Source: Planctomycetota bacterium (GTDB lineage Bacteria > Planctomycetota > Planctomycetia > Pirellulales > Lacipirellulaceae). Taken from it: a DNA stretch of 64,000 nt. The position numbers and the translations under genes were made by a program. Below, piece after piece: positions 17,421-26,366 of the stretch. The stretch spans positions 1 to 64,000 of the forward strand of contig JAJRSE010000058.1 of assembly GCA_024278955.1 (NCBI GenBank), read 5' to 3'. The notes below the pieces were generated by a model, which was not told the DNA's origin, did not search any database, and saw only the letters and a list, made by a program, of their open reading frames with translations. The first letter of the stretch is position 1; each line of letters starts with the position of its first letter.

Positions 17421-18215
17421 ATGGAAGTTTCACACCGCCACCTGATAGCTGTTTTGCTGCTTTGCAGTTTTGCGACTGGGTGTGGATTGAATTCTTCGAT
17501 TTTGCAGAAAGGTGGCAACGGAAGAAAAGGCGTCCTGCTGAATTATTCCTGCGGCGCCCATCCTTGCGATGCGATCGATCCAAGCAAACCGACGATTGTG
17601 ATTACCCATGGCTGGAACCCGCTGCCAAATAAGATTCACACCACGTTCGGCAGTTCGGGTGCTCGGGCGATTCAACGTCGCTGTGGCGATCGCTACAATT
17701 TGCTGAGTTGGGACTGGAATGCAGTCAGAGTTTCTCCTTTTAAGCATGCGCCGATTACGATTGGCCGAAGCCAGGGGCGTATGCTGGCAACGGCTTTGCG
17801 TGCTCGCGGTGTGTCTCCTCAAAACACCCATATGATTGCACATAGCATGGGAACGATTGCCATCGCGCAAGCAGCTGTTTGCATGAGCGACCTGGGGGCA
17901 ATGGCTCAGTTGACTTTGCTCGACCCGCCTACCAAGTTCCACGAAGAAATTTTCTGTAAACTCGGAGCAACGCGGCACGCGCTGGTCGTCGAGAATTACT
18001 GGGCTCCTGGGATCAGCGGTCTCGGAAGACATGTCAACTACCGAGGAGTGCACAACTATCGAGTCCAAGGCAAGCATCCTGTTCGAGGTTGCGTGGACTT
18101 GAGTCTCTCGAACCACGTCAACACGATGCTGTGGTACTACGGAACGATGAAGTGTTCCTCGATTCCGAACGGCTTTCAGAATAGTGTGCTGCTTGGGCAT
18201 TGCGAGCAGTACTAA
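17421..18215 (+). CDS. putative lipoprotein lipase/esterase of the alpha/beta-hydrolase fold
   Basis: 264 residues from the ATG at 17421 (GAGG directly upstream); longer frames lack a signal. The N-terminus HRHLIAVLLLCSFATGCG is a lipoprotein signal with the lipidated Cys at about 21. The strand PTIVITHGWNP (58-68, oxyanion region) and the nucleophile elbow AHSMGT (Ser142) follow the lipase pattern G/A-x-S-x-G. An Asp in LLDPPT and a later His (SNHVNTMLW) could complete the triad. It contains many cysteines, which suggests disulfides outside the cytoplasm. Substrate unknown. It stands alone. Confidence 0.75.
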   Translation: MEVSHRHLIAVLLLCSFATGCGLNSSILQKGGNGRKGVLLNYSCGAHPCDAIDPSKPTIVITHGWNPLPNKIHTTFGSSGARAIQRRCGDRYNLLSWDWNAVRVSPFKHAPITIGRSQGRMLATALRARGVSPQNTHMIAHSMGTIAIAQAAVCMSDLGAMAQLTLLDPPTKFHEEIFCKLGATRHALVVENYWAPGISGLGRHVNYRGVHNYRVQGKHPVRGCVDLSLSNHVNTMLWYYGTMKCSSIPNGFQNSVLLGHCEQY

Positions 18216-18953
18216 CGCTTTGTTGTGAGAATCTTCGCCCCCCTCTCTTGGGGTTTTGTCCCATGAATAGGGGTCCCATGTTTTGGGACTTAATTCAGTG
18301 TTTTTGTCCCTTGAGATTTTCGATTGGTTCGAGGATCGTAGGGTTTGCTGCATGGTGACGGGGACAAAATTGGCCCGATTTAGGACTTTTGGTGCTTCTA
18401 AGGGGGACAAAATTATTTGGGGGTTCGGGGGGGGGATTTACCGCGGAGGTCGCGGAGAGCGCAGAGGTGGTGTTGGTAAGTTTTTCTCGGTGATGATTGT
18501 CGCATTTTTTGGGATGAGATGCGAAGGTTATTTTTGGCCGGTTCGGATGAGTGAAGAGGGAACCACGACGACACGGCGGGCACGACGAGTTTTTCTGAGC
18601 TGCGACGATGCTCAGGAAGCATGGCTCTCGCAGAGACGTAGGGCCGGATGCGTGCTGGTTATTTAATCTGAACGTAGGAGGGTGTGCTTGCACCCATCTT
18701 TACGTGCCATTTTATTCACGATGACCGTTCACGAAAAGGCCGGGGGTTTTTAACCATGAAGAGCACGAGGGACACAAAGGCTAGAGTTTGTGTTACTAAC
18801 GGGGCCTTGTCGAACCATTGCCCAAAGCGATTTTATTTTTGACAGGATAAAACAGGATGGACGGGATCATTCGGTCGAATCTTGTTCGTCGGTTGGAAAT
18901 TGGGGCACTTCTTCAAACAGTTTTGCTTTTTACGACTCGGACTAAAAGAAATT

Positions 18954-18981
18954 GAAACACGGAGGCACAGAGGACACGGAG
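18954..18981 (+). repeat. dispersed 28-bp intergenic repeat, copy 2
   Basis: gaaacacggaggcacagagg then acacggag; the inverted counterpart of 17168-17196. Related degenerate copies occur at 18440-18467 and 18752-18780. Confidence 0.6.
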
Positions 18982-19213
18982 TTTTTCAATTGTTTCTTGA
19001 ACGGTTTTTTACCGAAAATGGATAAACGAGTGCTTTGTCAGTGTTGAATATTAGGGTCGTCATTTCGATTCCAAATGGGATTAGTCAACAAGGCCTACTA
19101 ACGGTAAGAATTTGCGCAGCGCTCGCAAGTTTCGGAAGAGAACACTAATCGACACTCATTTGCGATAATCAGAGTTGGGTTTTTACCCTTGGGTAGGCTC
19201 CTCGAAATTAAAA

Positions 19214-19360
19214 GAGGGAACCACGAATTGGACGAATGCCACGAATAAACTAGCAGGGGATCGACCTGTTAGGGATGCCCTGCTGGAGGGAACATTTTTG
19301 TGGAAGACCATTTGAACGCCTGAGTGTATTTGTAGCATTCGTGGTTGGTATTGTTTTCGG
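19214..19360. repeat. 145-bp dispersed element, copy 1
   Basis: It begins gaggGAACCACGAATTGGACG and ends near GTAGCATTCGTGGTTGG, so its ends are imperfect inverted repeats of CCACGAAT-type sequence. The whole stretch aligns by eye with 24183-24325, sharing ACGAATNNGACGAATNCCAC, AAATCGAC/GGATCGAC, GGGATGC and the end TGTTTTC. It does not code and resembles a MITE. Confidence 0.7.
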
Positions 19361-19606
19361 TAGGAGCAGGCTATTAGTGCTGATAGGCGAAAATTAGTGT
19401 TTCGATGCTACTTGGTTGCGCGGCATTCGGCCTCGCTGAGCTTTTTGTGGTTCTGTTTTTAATGTGCGAGACGTCAAGAGAGGCGGCGTTGCTAGCAGTG
19501 CGAGTCGGGCGTCGATCTGCTATTACGTCGAGCTAGCGAAACGGGTATTTTCTGGCGATTCTTGTTTGACGCAAGATAGAGCCGCCCTTCGCCAAAGAGC
19601 ATAAAA

Positions 19607-20452
19607 ATGGAACGCACCTGCCCCATTCTTGATCGAACTGCCACCGTTGACGAAACGCCTTTCTGCCGCGATGCGTGGTCGATCGTGCAGTGCCGAGAAA
19701 CGGGCTTTGTGTTTCTTGCCGATCCGCCCGACTACTCGCAGCTCGAAACCGAATTTGCTTGGGAGAAAACGGCGGTCGCGGAGAGGGAACGCCGGGATGC
19801 GGCCGAGCCCGTTGTGTCTGCTTTATCTTCTTTGAGCAAAAAGGCGAAATCGGTTCTCTATCCTCATCGCAACAAGATTGCCACGCTTGCGATCGAGATC
19901 ATGCGAGCGCAAGCCCCTTCTAAGCAACTTGGGCTTTTGGATATCGGTTGTGGAGCAGGCGGTTTGATGGTTGAGATTCATCATCGCTTTGCCGAGATGG
20001 GGCGAAACGTCGTTCCCTTCGGCGTCGAGGTCTCCCGGCATTTGGCAAAGCTCACCGAAGAAAGAGTAGCCCCGCTAGGTGGCAGGGTCGTTTGTGCGAA
20101 CGCCATCGACGGAAGCTCCGAGCTAGATGATGAGAGCATCCATGTGGTGGTCATGTCTTCTTTCCTTGAGCACGAATGCCAGCCCCTGCGTCTGTTGAAA
20201 CAACTTTACCCGGTACTCACCTCGGATGGGGCCATCGTGCTCAAGGTTCCGAACTTTGCCTGTTGGAACCGAGTGGTTCGAGGCCGAAAGTGGTGCGGCT
20301 TCCGATTCCCGGATCACGTCAACTACTTCACTCCGAAGACATTACAAAAGCTGGCGGAAGAAGCAGGCTATACGGTTTCTCGACAGAACATGCTCGATAA
20401 GTTTCCGTTGAGCGATAATATGTACGCCATTCTTACAAAGAGCCAAGCGTAG
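19607..20452 (+). CDS. class I SAM-dependent methyltransferase
   Basis: 281 residues. The N-terminal 35 residues (CPILDRTATVDETPFCRDAW, then VQCRETGFVFL) resemble the cysteine-containing leader seen in Methyltransf_23-type proteins. The SAM-binding motif LLDIGCGAGG is at 110-119, an acidic loop follows strand 2 (PFGVEVS), and VVVMSSFLEHECQPLRLL is the motif IV region. The late HVNYFTPKTLQKLAEEAGY is typical of methyltransferases acting on polyketide or polysaccharide intermediates. The substrate is unknown because no biosynthetic genes adjoin it. Confidence 0.85.
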   Translation: MERTCPILDRTATVDETPFCRDAWSIVQCRETGFVFLADPPDYSQLETEFAWEKTAVAERERRDAAEPVVSALSSLSKKAKSVLYPHRNKIATLAIEIMRAQAPSKQLGLLDIGCGAGGLMVEIHHRFAEMGRNVVPFGVEVSRHLAKLTEERVAPLGGRVVCANAIDGSSELDDESIHVVVMSSFLEHECQPLRLLKQLYPVLTSDGAIVLKVPNFACWNRVVRGRKWCGFRFPDHVNYFTPKTLQKLAEEAGYTVSRQNMLDKFPLSDNMYAILTKSQA

Positions 20453-20477
20453 TGCTTTGCCATGGCTAAGAATTGGG
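20449..20477. repeat. half-copy related to the 41229-41337 palindromic element
   Basis: The stretch GTAGTGCTTTGCCATGGCTA then agaattggggtgc, overlapping the methyltransferase stop codon, resembles the left arm of the element at 41229 (CTAGTGCTTTGACAACTCTT then agaatttggatgc). No matching right arm is seen, so it would be a remnant. Confidence 0.4.
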
Positions 20478-20525
20478 GTGCAGGCGAGGTAAGCACGCCC
20501 GCAATTTTTGGCAGCGTCTTGGCGG

Positions 20526-21188
20526 CTACTTGCCTTTGAGAGTGCGCTGCAGATGGATTACCTGAGCACGGACTTCTTCCATGTTTGGGTTTAGGCGTAG
20601 CGCGCGGCGGAAAGAATCCAAAGCAGACACCGGATTTTCTAGCAGCAAGTATGCCTGTCCCATCACCGAAGCTGCGGGAAAATGGTAGGCGTTGATTTCC
20701 AAAGCTTGATGGCAATCTTGTGTGGCGGCTTCGTATTGTTCAAGATGAAAAAATGCCTTGCCGCGAAAATGCCACCCCTGAGCGATCCAAGGAGAATCTT
20801 GGATCAGCCCCGTTGCAAGTTGAGCTGCTCGATCGTACTCCTTTTCTTCCAAGTGCTCGGCAATCGCGACCAAGTGGCGTTGTTCTGAAGGCGAGCCAAT
20901 ACGCATCCACAAACGGCGTATTCCGTTTTCGGCCAGTGTACGAACTCCACGATCGCTATCGACCAACGCACGACCAAGCGACATATTGGCCCGATAGTCG
21001 GCAAGCCGGCCCAAACCAAGCACAGCGCCACGACGGGCCGTCCGAGTGCCCGACTCGGCTAGTCGCTGCAAGCTACCGGGCGTGTAAGACGAAGACAGCT
21101 GACGCACATAGGTGTCGATGTCTTGGTCTACCAGATATCTCTCATAGAGAGAAACAAGCAGCGGGCGTTTCTGGAAATCGTCACTCAT
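20526..21188 (-). CDS. HEAT-like and TPR repeat protein
   Basis: 220 residues from the ATG at 21188. The first half (about 25-95) is HEAT/armadillo-like (ARRGAVLGLGRLADYRANM, then ALVDSDRGVRTLAENGIRRL). The second half (about 105-215) holds three tetratricopeptide repeats (IAQGWHFRGKAFFHLEQYEA, FPAASVMGQAYLLLENPVSA). It has no signal peptide and is probably a cytoplasmic protein-interaction scaffold. A longer frame to 21251 would need an earlier start without support. Partner unknown. Confidence 0.75.
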   Translation of the reverse strand: MSDDFQKRPLLVSLYERYLVDQDIDTYVRQLSSSYTPGSLQRLAESGTRTARRGAVLGLGRLADYRANMSLGRALVDSDRGVRTLAENGIRRLWMRIGSPSEQRHLVAIAEHLEEKEYDRAAQLATGLIQDSPWIAQGWHFRGKAFFHLEQYEAATQDCHQALEINAYHFPAASVMGQAYLLLENPVSALDSFRRALRLNPNMEEVRAQVIHLQRTLKGK

Positions 21189-21517
21189 CGATTTAGTTTC
21201 GCCTTTAAGAGTCTGTCCCTGTCGCAATTCGGGGCGGTAGCAGCCGCACATCCCGTACTACGTGCCTATTCGTCCCGCAAAAAACTAAATGCAAGGCTCT
21301 TCCTTCGAGTGTAATTGCAATGTCTGTTTTTCTCAACGAAAATGTGAATTATTGCGGAAGGACCTTGTTTTTTCAGCTACAAACAGGGTTCCGAAACTTC
21401 AGTATGATCTCGCGTTAACTCCGTTAGTAATGAATTTTCACTTTACTGTTTCCACAATTCTTCTTTTCGTGCCACCAGGGCACGCTTGAAGTTTTCGCAA
21501 GAAGGCTAATTTCAACA
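21189..21517. other. intergenic region between divergent genes
   Basis: About 330 bp, AT-rich, expected to carry promoters for both flanking genes. No convincing operator, hairpin or small ORF was seen. Confidence 0.4.
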
Positions 21518-22630
21518 ATGTCGTTGCGTTCTCTGATTTTAACTTCGGCAATCATTAGCTCGTTAGGGCTTTGCAGATGCTTGCCTTTGCGGGCTGCCGA
21601 GACCGCGATCCAGGAGCGGTTGCTACGCCAAGTGACCGTCGTATGGAAAGCGCAGGAGCTGGGGGTTGTACTGAATCGGATTTCGGAAACTCAGGACCTC
21701 GCAATCTGGCTCGATCGACGCGTTGACCCTCAACAGATTGTTTACGCCAGCCACACAGACCGGCCGCTTCAAGAAGTGTTAGAACATTTGGCTGAAGAAC
21801 ACTCGCTAGGCGTTAGCCTCTTGGGAAACATTCTTTACCTCGGGCCGAAAGAATCTGCTCACGACTTGACGACTCTCAGCAAGCTCGCAAGAGACGCATT
21901 GGCGAAGTCGCCTGCCCAGGCAAAACGGCGCTGGCTTCATCCAACCTCAACCTCTTGGCCTCGGTTGAGCCAACCTCAGGACCTGCTAACTGCCATGATG
22001 AAACGGGCGGGGATCTCCGTGCAAAATAGCAACCGTATTACTCACGATCTTTGGGCTGCGAAGAAACTACCCAGCCTGCCGCTGGTCGACAAAGCAATCC
22101 TTATTCTGATAGGTTTTGACCTCACTTGCCAGATTTCTCCTGACGGGAGGCACTGCCAGATCGTTTCGATCGAATCGCCAGTGCTTCTCAAACGCAGCTA
22201 CCGAATCTCCAAACATCGCAAGCAGGTGCTTGCCCAACTCCCCGAGATAGTTCCTGCAACGCAGGTTCAACTCAAAGGGCGTAGCCTGACGGTCGAGGCT
22301 CGCTGGGAAGACCATCTACGAATCAAACAACTCCTCGCTGGCAAGCAGGCAAGATCAAACAACTGGCCGTCGGTCTCCCAAACAGAGCGAGAAAAGAGTT
22401 TTAGCCTGCAATTAAAAAACCAGCAGGTGGGTGCCGTCGTCAGACAACTTGCCAATCAACTTGATCTCGAAATCGATTGGGGAGACCTCTCGAAGGAAAA
22501 AAAAGAGGCACTGGTCTCCTGCAACGCAAAGAATGTTTCGGTTGAAGAGCTTTTTCGTCAGATCCTGACACCAGCCGGATTGCAATGCCAAATCGATGGC
22601 AAAAAGATCCTTGTTGAAGTTGCTCCTTAG
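21518..22630 (+). CDS. exported protein with two STN-like segments
   Basis: 370 residues with a signal peptide (about 1-26). Two regions share the secretin/TonB short N-terminal (STN) pattern: about 38-112 (VWKAQELGVVLNRISETQDL, then LQEVLEHLAEEHSLGVSLLG) and about 290-370 (LQLKNQQVGAVVRQLANQLD, then EELFRQILTPAGLQCQIDG). STN modules bind partners in the periplasm, but there is no secretin barrel here, so the protein may be a stand-alone periplasmic adaptor. The middle part is basic and has no recognised domain. A rho-independent terminator follows at 22821. Confidence 0.65.
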   Translation: MSLRSLILTSAIISSLGLCRCLPLRAAETAIQERLLRQVTVVWKAQELGVVLNRISETQDLAIWLDRRVDPQQIVYASHTDRPLQEVLEHLAEEHSLGVSLLGNILYLGPKESAHDLTTLSKLARDALAKSPAQAKRRWLHPTSTSWPRLSQPQDLLTAMMKRAGISVQNSNRITHDLWAAKKLPSLPLVDKAILILIGFDLTCQISPDGRHCQIVSIESPVLLKRSYRISKHRKQVLAQLPEIVPATQVQLKGRSLTVEARWEDHLRIKQLLAGKQARSNNWPSVSQTEREKSFSLQLKNQQVGAVVRQLANQLDLEIDWGDLSKEKKEALVSCNAKNVSVEELFRQILTPAGLQCQIDGKKILVEVAP

Positions 22631-22820
22631 CCCGGCTTTCGCACTTTTCTCAAGAAGCAAAATCGTCCGCGAAATACGCAATCGAGCAAAAAAGGGCGAG
22701 AAGTAAGTTTCTTTGGCTCTCGCTAATCTGGTTCATCTGCCTAGGTTTTTGCAGCCTTTTCCATTTCAAAAAATCGATTTTTCAATCGTCTTGAGGAGCT
22801 GATTCAGCAGCTTCCAATTG

Positions 22821-22855
22821 CGCAGCCCGTCATTTAGAATGAGGGCTGCGTTTTT
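22821..22855 (+). terminator. rho-independent terminator
   Basis: The arms CGCAGCCC (22821-22828) and GGGCTGCG (22843-22850) form an 8-bp GC-rich stem, extended inside the loop by CATT/AATG pairing, and are followed at once by TTTTTC. It lies 190 bp after the STN-like gene and 64 bp before the cytochrome gene, so it insulates the two. Confidence 0.8.
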
Positions 22856-22918
22856 CTCGGATTCAAAACGATCGGGCCGAGAAGACCATATCATCCTGCC
22901 TTCCTAGGAGCGTCCCCT

Positions 22919-24097
22919 ATGCGTTGCCATGCCTTAGCTATTGCCGCGACTTTCTCTATGCTCATCCCTGCCACTGGATTCAGTGCAGATCCGGTAGACT
23001 TTGAAAAACAGATTCTTCCCATTTTCATGGAACACTGTGCCGGCTGTCATGGCGAAGAGAAGGGTGCTGGGAAGCTTCGGCTGCATACTGTCTCAGCCAT
23101 CCAGAAAGGCCTGGAAGTGCATGAGCATCTTCTGGTCGCAGCCAAACCCGACGAAAGTGAGCTCTACGAGCGGCTCGTTCTGCCAGCGGACCACAAAAAA
23201 CGGATGCCCAAAAAGGCCGACCCTCTTCCCAAAGAAAAAATCGATTTGATTCGACTATGGATCGAACAAGGCGCCACGGCGATCCTCGTAGCCGCGGTAA
23301 CCGACGCCCCGGCTGCCCAAGCGATGCCGAAAGAGCTTCCCCTTCCAGAGGTCGAAGCTGCGTCGGAAGAAGCCCTCGTAAAGCTCACCGCCGCCGGCGC
23401 CCAAGTTTTACCTCTCTTCGCAGACAGCTCGTTGTTACAAGTTTCGTTCGCCCTTGGCAGCGAGCCGGCGACCGATGGCAATGTCGCCTTGCTCGCCGAA
23501 GTTGCCGAGCAAATCTACTCGCTCAACCTGGCCGGCGCAAAAATTTCGGACGCTAGCCTTGGCACCTTGGCTCAGTTGAAAAACCTCTCTCGTTTGCATC
23601 TTGAAAATTCCGCGGTGACCGATGCCGGGATTTCCCACCTTGCACAGCTTACAAATTTGCAATACCTCAACCTCTACGGCACAGACATCACCGATGCGGG
23701 AATGGCACACTTAGAGGGGCTTGCCAACCTGCGTAAACTCTTCTTGTGGCAAACCAAGGTTTCCTACGATGTGGCCATGGCACTTGAGCAGAAAACCCCT
23801 GGGCTCAAAGTCAACCTCGGGTTCGACCACCCTGTGGTAGTTCGCAAACGTCTTACCAAAGAGCTCGAGAGAACCACGAAACAAATAGAGGAAACCGCCG
23901 CCAATGAAGAAAAGCTAGCCAAGCAACTTGAAGTGGTGAAAAAGCAGAGGGAAGTCGTCCAGAAACGGGTCGAAGAAATCAACAAAGAACTTGGCGAACT
24001 CGACGGCACCGCCGAAACCGAACCAGCTGCGGCAGAAGAAAAGCCAGCTGAAAGCGAAAAACCTGCGGAAGAGAAAAAGGAAGAAGAGAAAAAGTAA
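22919..24097 (+). CDS. planctomycete-type cytochrome c with leucine-rich repeats and coiled coil
   Basis: 392 residues, exported (signal peptide about 1-23). Residues 28-120 form the planctomycete cytochrome c domain with the haem site C40-A-G-C43-H44 and a downstream RMPKKADPLP region where an axial Met is expected. Residues about 180-290 hold leucine-rich repeats of the bacterial GALA/cysteine-less kind (NLSRLHLENSAVTDAGISHL, NLQYLNLYGTDITDAGMAHL). Residues 315-365 form a coiled coil and the end is a Glu/Lys-rich tail. The mix suggests an electron-carrying protein on a scaffold at the cell envelope. AGGAG precedes the ATG by eight bases. Function unproven. Confidence 0.88.
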   Translation: MRCHALAIAATFSMLIPATGFSADPVDFEKQILPIFMEHCAGCHGEEKGAGKLRLHTVSAIQKGLEVHEHLLVAAKPDESELYERLVLPADHKKRMPKKADPLPKEKIDLIRLWIEQGATAILVAAVTDAPAAQAMPKELPLPEVEAASEEALVKLTAAGAQVLPLFADSSLLQVSFALGSEPATDGNVALLAEVAEQIYSLNLAGAKISDASLGTLAQLKNLSRLHLENSAVTDAGISHLAQLTNLQYLNLYGTDITDAGMAHLEGLANLRKLFLWQTKVSYDVAMALEQKTPGLKVNLGFDHPVVVRKRLTKELERTTKQIEETAANEEKLAKQLEVVKKQREVVQKRVEEINKELGELDGTAETEPAAAEEKPAESEKPAEEKKEEEKK

Positions 24098-24373
24098 CGC
24101 ATTATTTGTTCTTTGCCAACAGTGGCCTGTAAATAGATCGTCTTAGCTTCTGGCAGCAGCCTGTGGATACTCAAAATGAAAAGCGGGAACTACGAATTAG
24201 ACGAATACCACAAATAAACAAGCGGGAAATCGACTTATTTGGGATGCTCTCCTGAAGAAAAAATTATTGGAGAAGAGCCTTCGGATTCGCGGTATTCATA
24301 ACAATTCGTGTGGTCTTGTTTTCAGTCTGTGTGGTTAGAAGAGTCTACAGCTGGGTTTTCTTTCAGGTTTCAC
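24098..24373. other. intergenic region holding the second 145-bp element
   Basis: About 275 bp, half of it occupied by the dispersed element at 24183-24325. No terminator with a T-run was found for the cytochrome gene. Confidence 0.5.
24183..24325. repeat. 145-bp dispersed element, copy 2
   Basis: It begins gcggGAACTACGAATTAGACG and ends GGTATTCATAACAATTCGTG followed by tggtcttgttttc. It aligns along its whole length with 19214-19360 in the same orientation. It overlaps possible upstream starts of the FG-GAP gene, which argues for the ATG at 24374. Confidence 0.7.
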
Positions 24374-26326
24374 ATGCCCAATTTCAAAAATCCTACCGTC
24401 GGTTTCGTTACAAACTTCGCCTCAGCTTTACTGGCCCTGCTTGTTCTTTGCTCTGCATCTCGGGGACAGACGTTAACCCCGGTTGCCTACAACAATCCTG
24501 ACCTGGTCGTCGACTTAGGCGTCGGCCTTTGGGCTTGGCCCTTGCCGATGGACTACGACCAAGATGGCGATCTCGATCTGGTCGTTACCTGCCCGGACAA
24601 ACCTATGGCAGGGACCTATTTTTTTGAAAACCTCGAAGGCAATGTTCGCCTGCCGATCTTTCGTCCCGGGGTCCGTATTGCCGAGTCTGCGAGAAATGTG
24701 CAGATTTCGTACGTCGATGGCAAGCCCCGTGTGCTGATGCCCGCCCGCGAGTATTCTAGTTTTCTGAGCCAAGGTTTTGAAACCTCGCACAAATTGCCTC
24801 TCCACGGCAAACTCAATCAGCCGGGAAAGTTTCGCGCAAACCAGTGGAAATGGGCCGACTACGACGGCGACAACCGCCTGGATCTGATCATTGGTTTAGG
24901 AGAATGGACCGAATACGGATGGGATAATGCCTACGACTCCGAAGGAAATTGGATGCGTGGTCCTTTACGTGGTCGAGTCTGGTGGGCACGTAATATCGGC
25001 TCAAATGAAAAGCCAAATTTCGACACGCCAGTGCGTCTCGAAGCCGACGGCAAAGCAATCGATGTTTACGGAATGCCTTCGCCCAATCTGGCCGACTTCG
25101 ACGCAGATGGCGACCTTGATCTCATTTGCGGCGAATTTCTCGATGGTTTTACATGGTTCGAGAACCTTGGCACGCGTACCCAGCCCAAGCTAGCCGCCGG
25201 CAGACGCCTTAGCTTTCAAGGCGAGCCACTGCGAATGGACCTTCAAATGATTGTCCCAGTCGCGATCGACTGGGACCGGGACGGCGACTACGACCTCATC
25301 GTCGGCGACGAAGATGGCCGTGTCGCGCTGCTTGAACACACGGGAAAAGTCGTCGACCACATGCCGCAATTCCGTCCACCCGTCTATTTTCAGCAGCAGG
25401 CCGAGTACCTCAAGTCTGGCGCTCTGGTTACGCCGGTCAGCTTCGATTGGGACCACGACGGCGACAGCGACCTTGTCTGTGGTAACTCCGCAGGCTACGT
25501 CGAGCTATTCACCAACCTCGGTGGCCAGCCAGCCAAGTGGTCTCGACCGGAACGCCTAGAAGCAGACGAAAAAACGATTCGCATCCAAGCAGGCCCTAAC
25601 GGATCGATCCAAGGGCCCGCCGAAGCCAAGTGGGGATACACGACGCTCTCGATCGGCGATTGGGACCACGATCAACTTCCAGACTTGATTGTGAATTCCA
25701 TCTGGGGAAAAATTGAGTGGTATCGCAACACGGGCACGCGCACCGCCCCGAAACTTGCTGCCGCACAGCCGATTGAAGTTGCTTGGCAAGCAGAGCCCCC
25801 AAAGCCCGCCTGGAATTGGTGGGATCCTGAGCCAAACCACCTTGTCACCCAGTGGCGCACTACGCCGCTAATCGTCGACTTCAATGCCGACGGGCTCAAC
25901 GATCTCGTGATGCTTGACCACGAAGGTTTTCTAGCCTTCTACGAGCGCACCCGAGACTCCAAGGGACAGCTTGAACTCCAACCCGGCAAAAGAATCTTCG
26001 TCGACGAGTCGGGCCAACCCGTGCAGCTTAACAAGAAAACTGCCGGCAGCAGCGGGCGGCGTAAGCTTGCACTCGTTGACTGGGATGGCGACGGGCGCTT
26101 AGACCTTCTGCTCAATTCCAAAAGCTGCGACTGGATGCGGAACCTTCGGAACGAGGGCGAAAACATCGTCCTCAAAGAGATGGGTCCGCTCTCCGAACGT
26201 GTGCTGGCGGGCCACACCACGAGCCCAACAACCGTCGACTGGAACCATGACGGCATCCCCGAGCTTTTGCTCGGGGCAGAGGATGGGCGAATTTACCATC
26301 AGGAAAGAATTACGAAGTCGGAATGA
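24374..26326 (+). CDS. exported FG-GAP/VCBS repeat protein
   Basis: 650 residues from the ATG at 24374, which begins a signal peptide (VTNFASALLALLVLCSASRG). At least nine calcium-binding-like D-x-D-x-D-G loops recur (DYDQDGDLDLVV, DFDADGDLDLICG, DWDRDGDYDLIVG, DWDHDGDSDLVCG, DFNADGLNDLVML, DWDGDGRLDLLLN, DWNHDGIPELLLG), as in FG-GAP/VCBS beta-propellers with integrin-like blades. The protein is probably secreted or surface-attached and binds a ligand or a surface. No enzyme domain is seen. It stands alone, convergent with the NagB-like gene. Confidence 0.88.
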   Translation: MPNFKNPTVGFVTNFASALLALLVLCSASRGQTLTPVAYNNPDLVVDLGVGLWAWPLPMDYDQDGDLDLVVTCPDKPMAGTYFFENLEGNVRLPIFRPGVRIAESARNVQISYVDGKPRVLMPAREYSSFLSQGFETSHKLPLHGKLNQPGKFRANQWKWADYDGDNRLDLIIGLGEWTEYGWDNAYDSEGNWMRGPLRGRVWWARNIGSNEKPNFDTPVRLEADGKAIDVYGMPSPNLADFDADGDLDLICGEFLDGFTWFENLGTRTQPKLAAGRRLSFQGEPLRMDLQMIVPVAIDWDRDGDYDLIVGDEDGRVALLEHTGKVVDHMPQFRPPVYFQQQAEYLKSGALVTPVSFDWDHDGDSDLVCGNSAGYVELFTNLGGQPAKWSRPERLEADEKTIRIQAGPNGSIQGPAEAKWGYTTLSIGDWDHDQLPDLIVNSIWGKIEWYRNTGTRTAPKLAAAQPIEVAWQAEPPKPAWNWWDPEPNHLVTQWRTTPLIVDFNADGLNDLVMLDHEGFLAFYERTRDSKGQLELQPGKRIFVDESGQPVQLNKKTAGSSGRRKLALVDWDGDGRLDLLLNSKSCDWMRNLRNEGENIVLKEMGPLSERVLAGHTTSPTTVDWNHDGIPELLLGAEDGRIYHQERITKSE

Positions 26327-26366
26327 CGAATGTCGAAATTCGCCAAACATTCGTCCGTTCCCAACG

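Larger units (their letters stand above)
18216..19606. other. 1.4-kb gene desert rich in degenerate repeats
   Basis: No frame here has coding character; the two overlapping open frames near 18283-18693 consist of repeats. Visible elements are aaccatgaagagcacgaggg (18752 onward), accgcggaggtcgcggagag (18440 onward), gaaacacggaggcacagagg (18954 onward), all variants of a cacgGAG/gaggacac motif, and one copy of the 145-bp element at 19214-19360. Such text is frequent between planctomycete genes. No promoter or RNA gene was identified. Confidence 0.6.

Noticed and set aside
17430-18410. 326-residue minus-strand open frame
   Set aside because: Antisense to the lipase-like lipoprotein and ending in repeat-rich DNA.
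18283-18693. Overlapping open frames of 127 and 132 residues on both strands
   Set aside because: They consist of repeat-type low-complexity DNA, with no start signal or family.
18216-19606. CRISPR array
   Set aside because: The repeats are irregular in spacing, length and orientation, and no cas gene is present.
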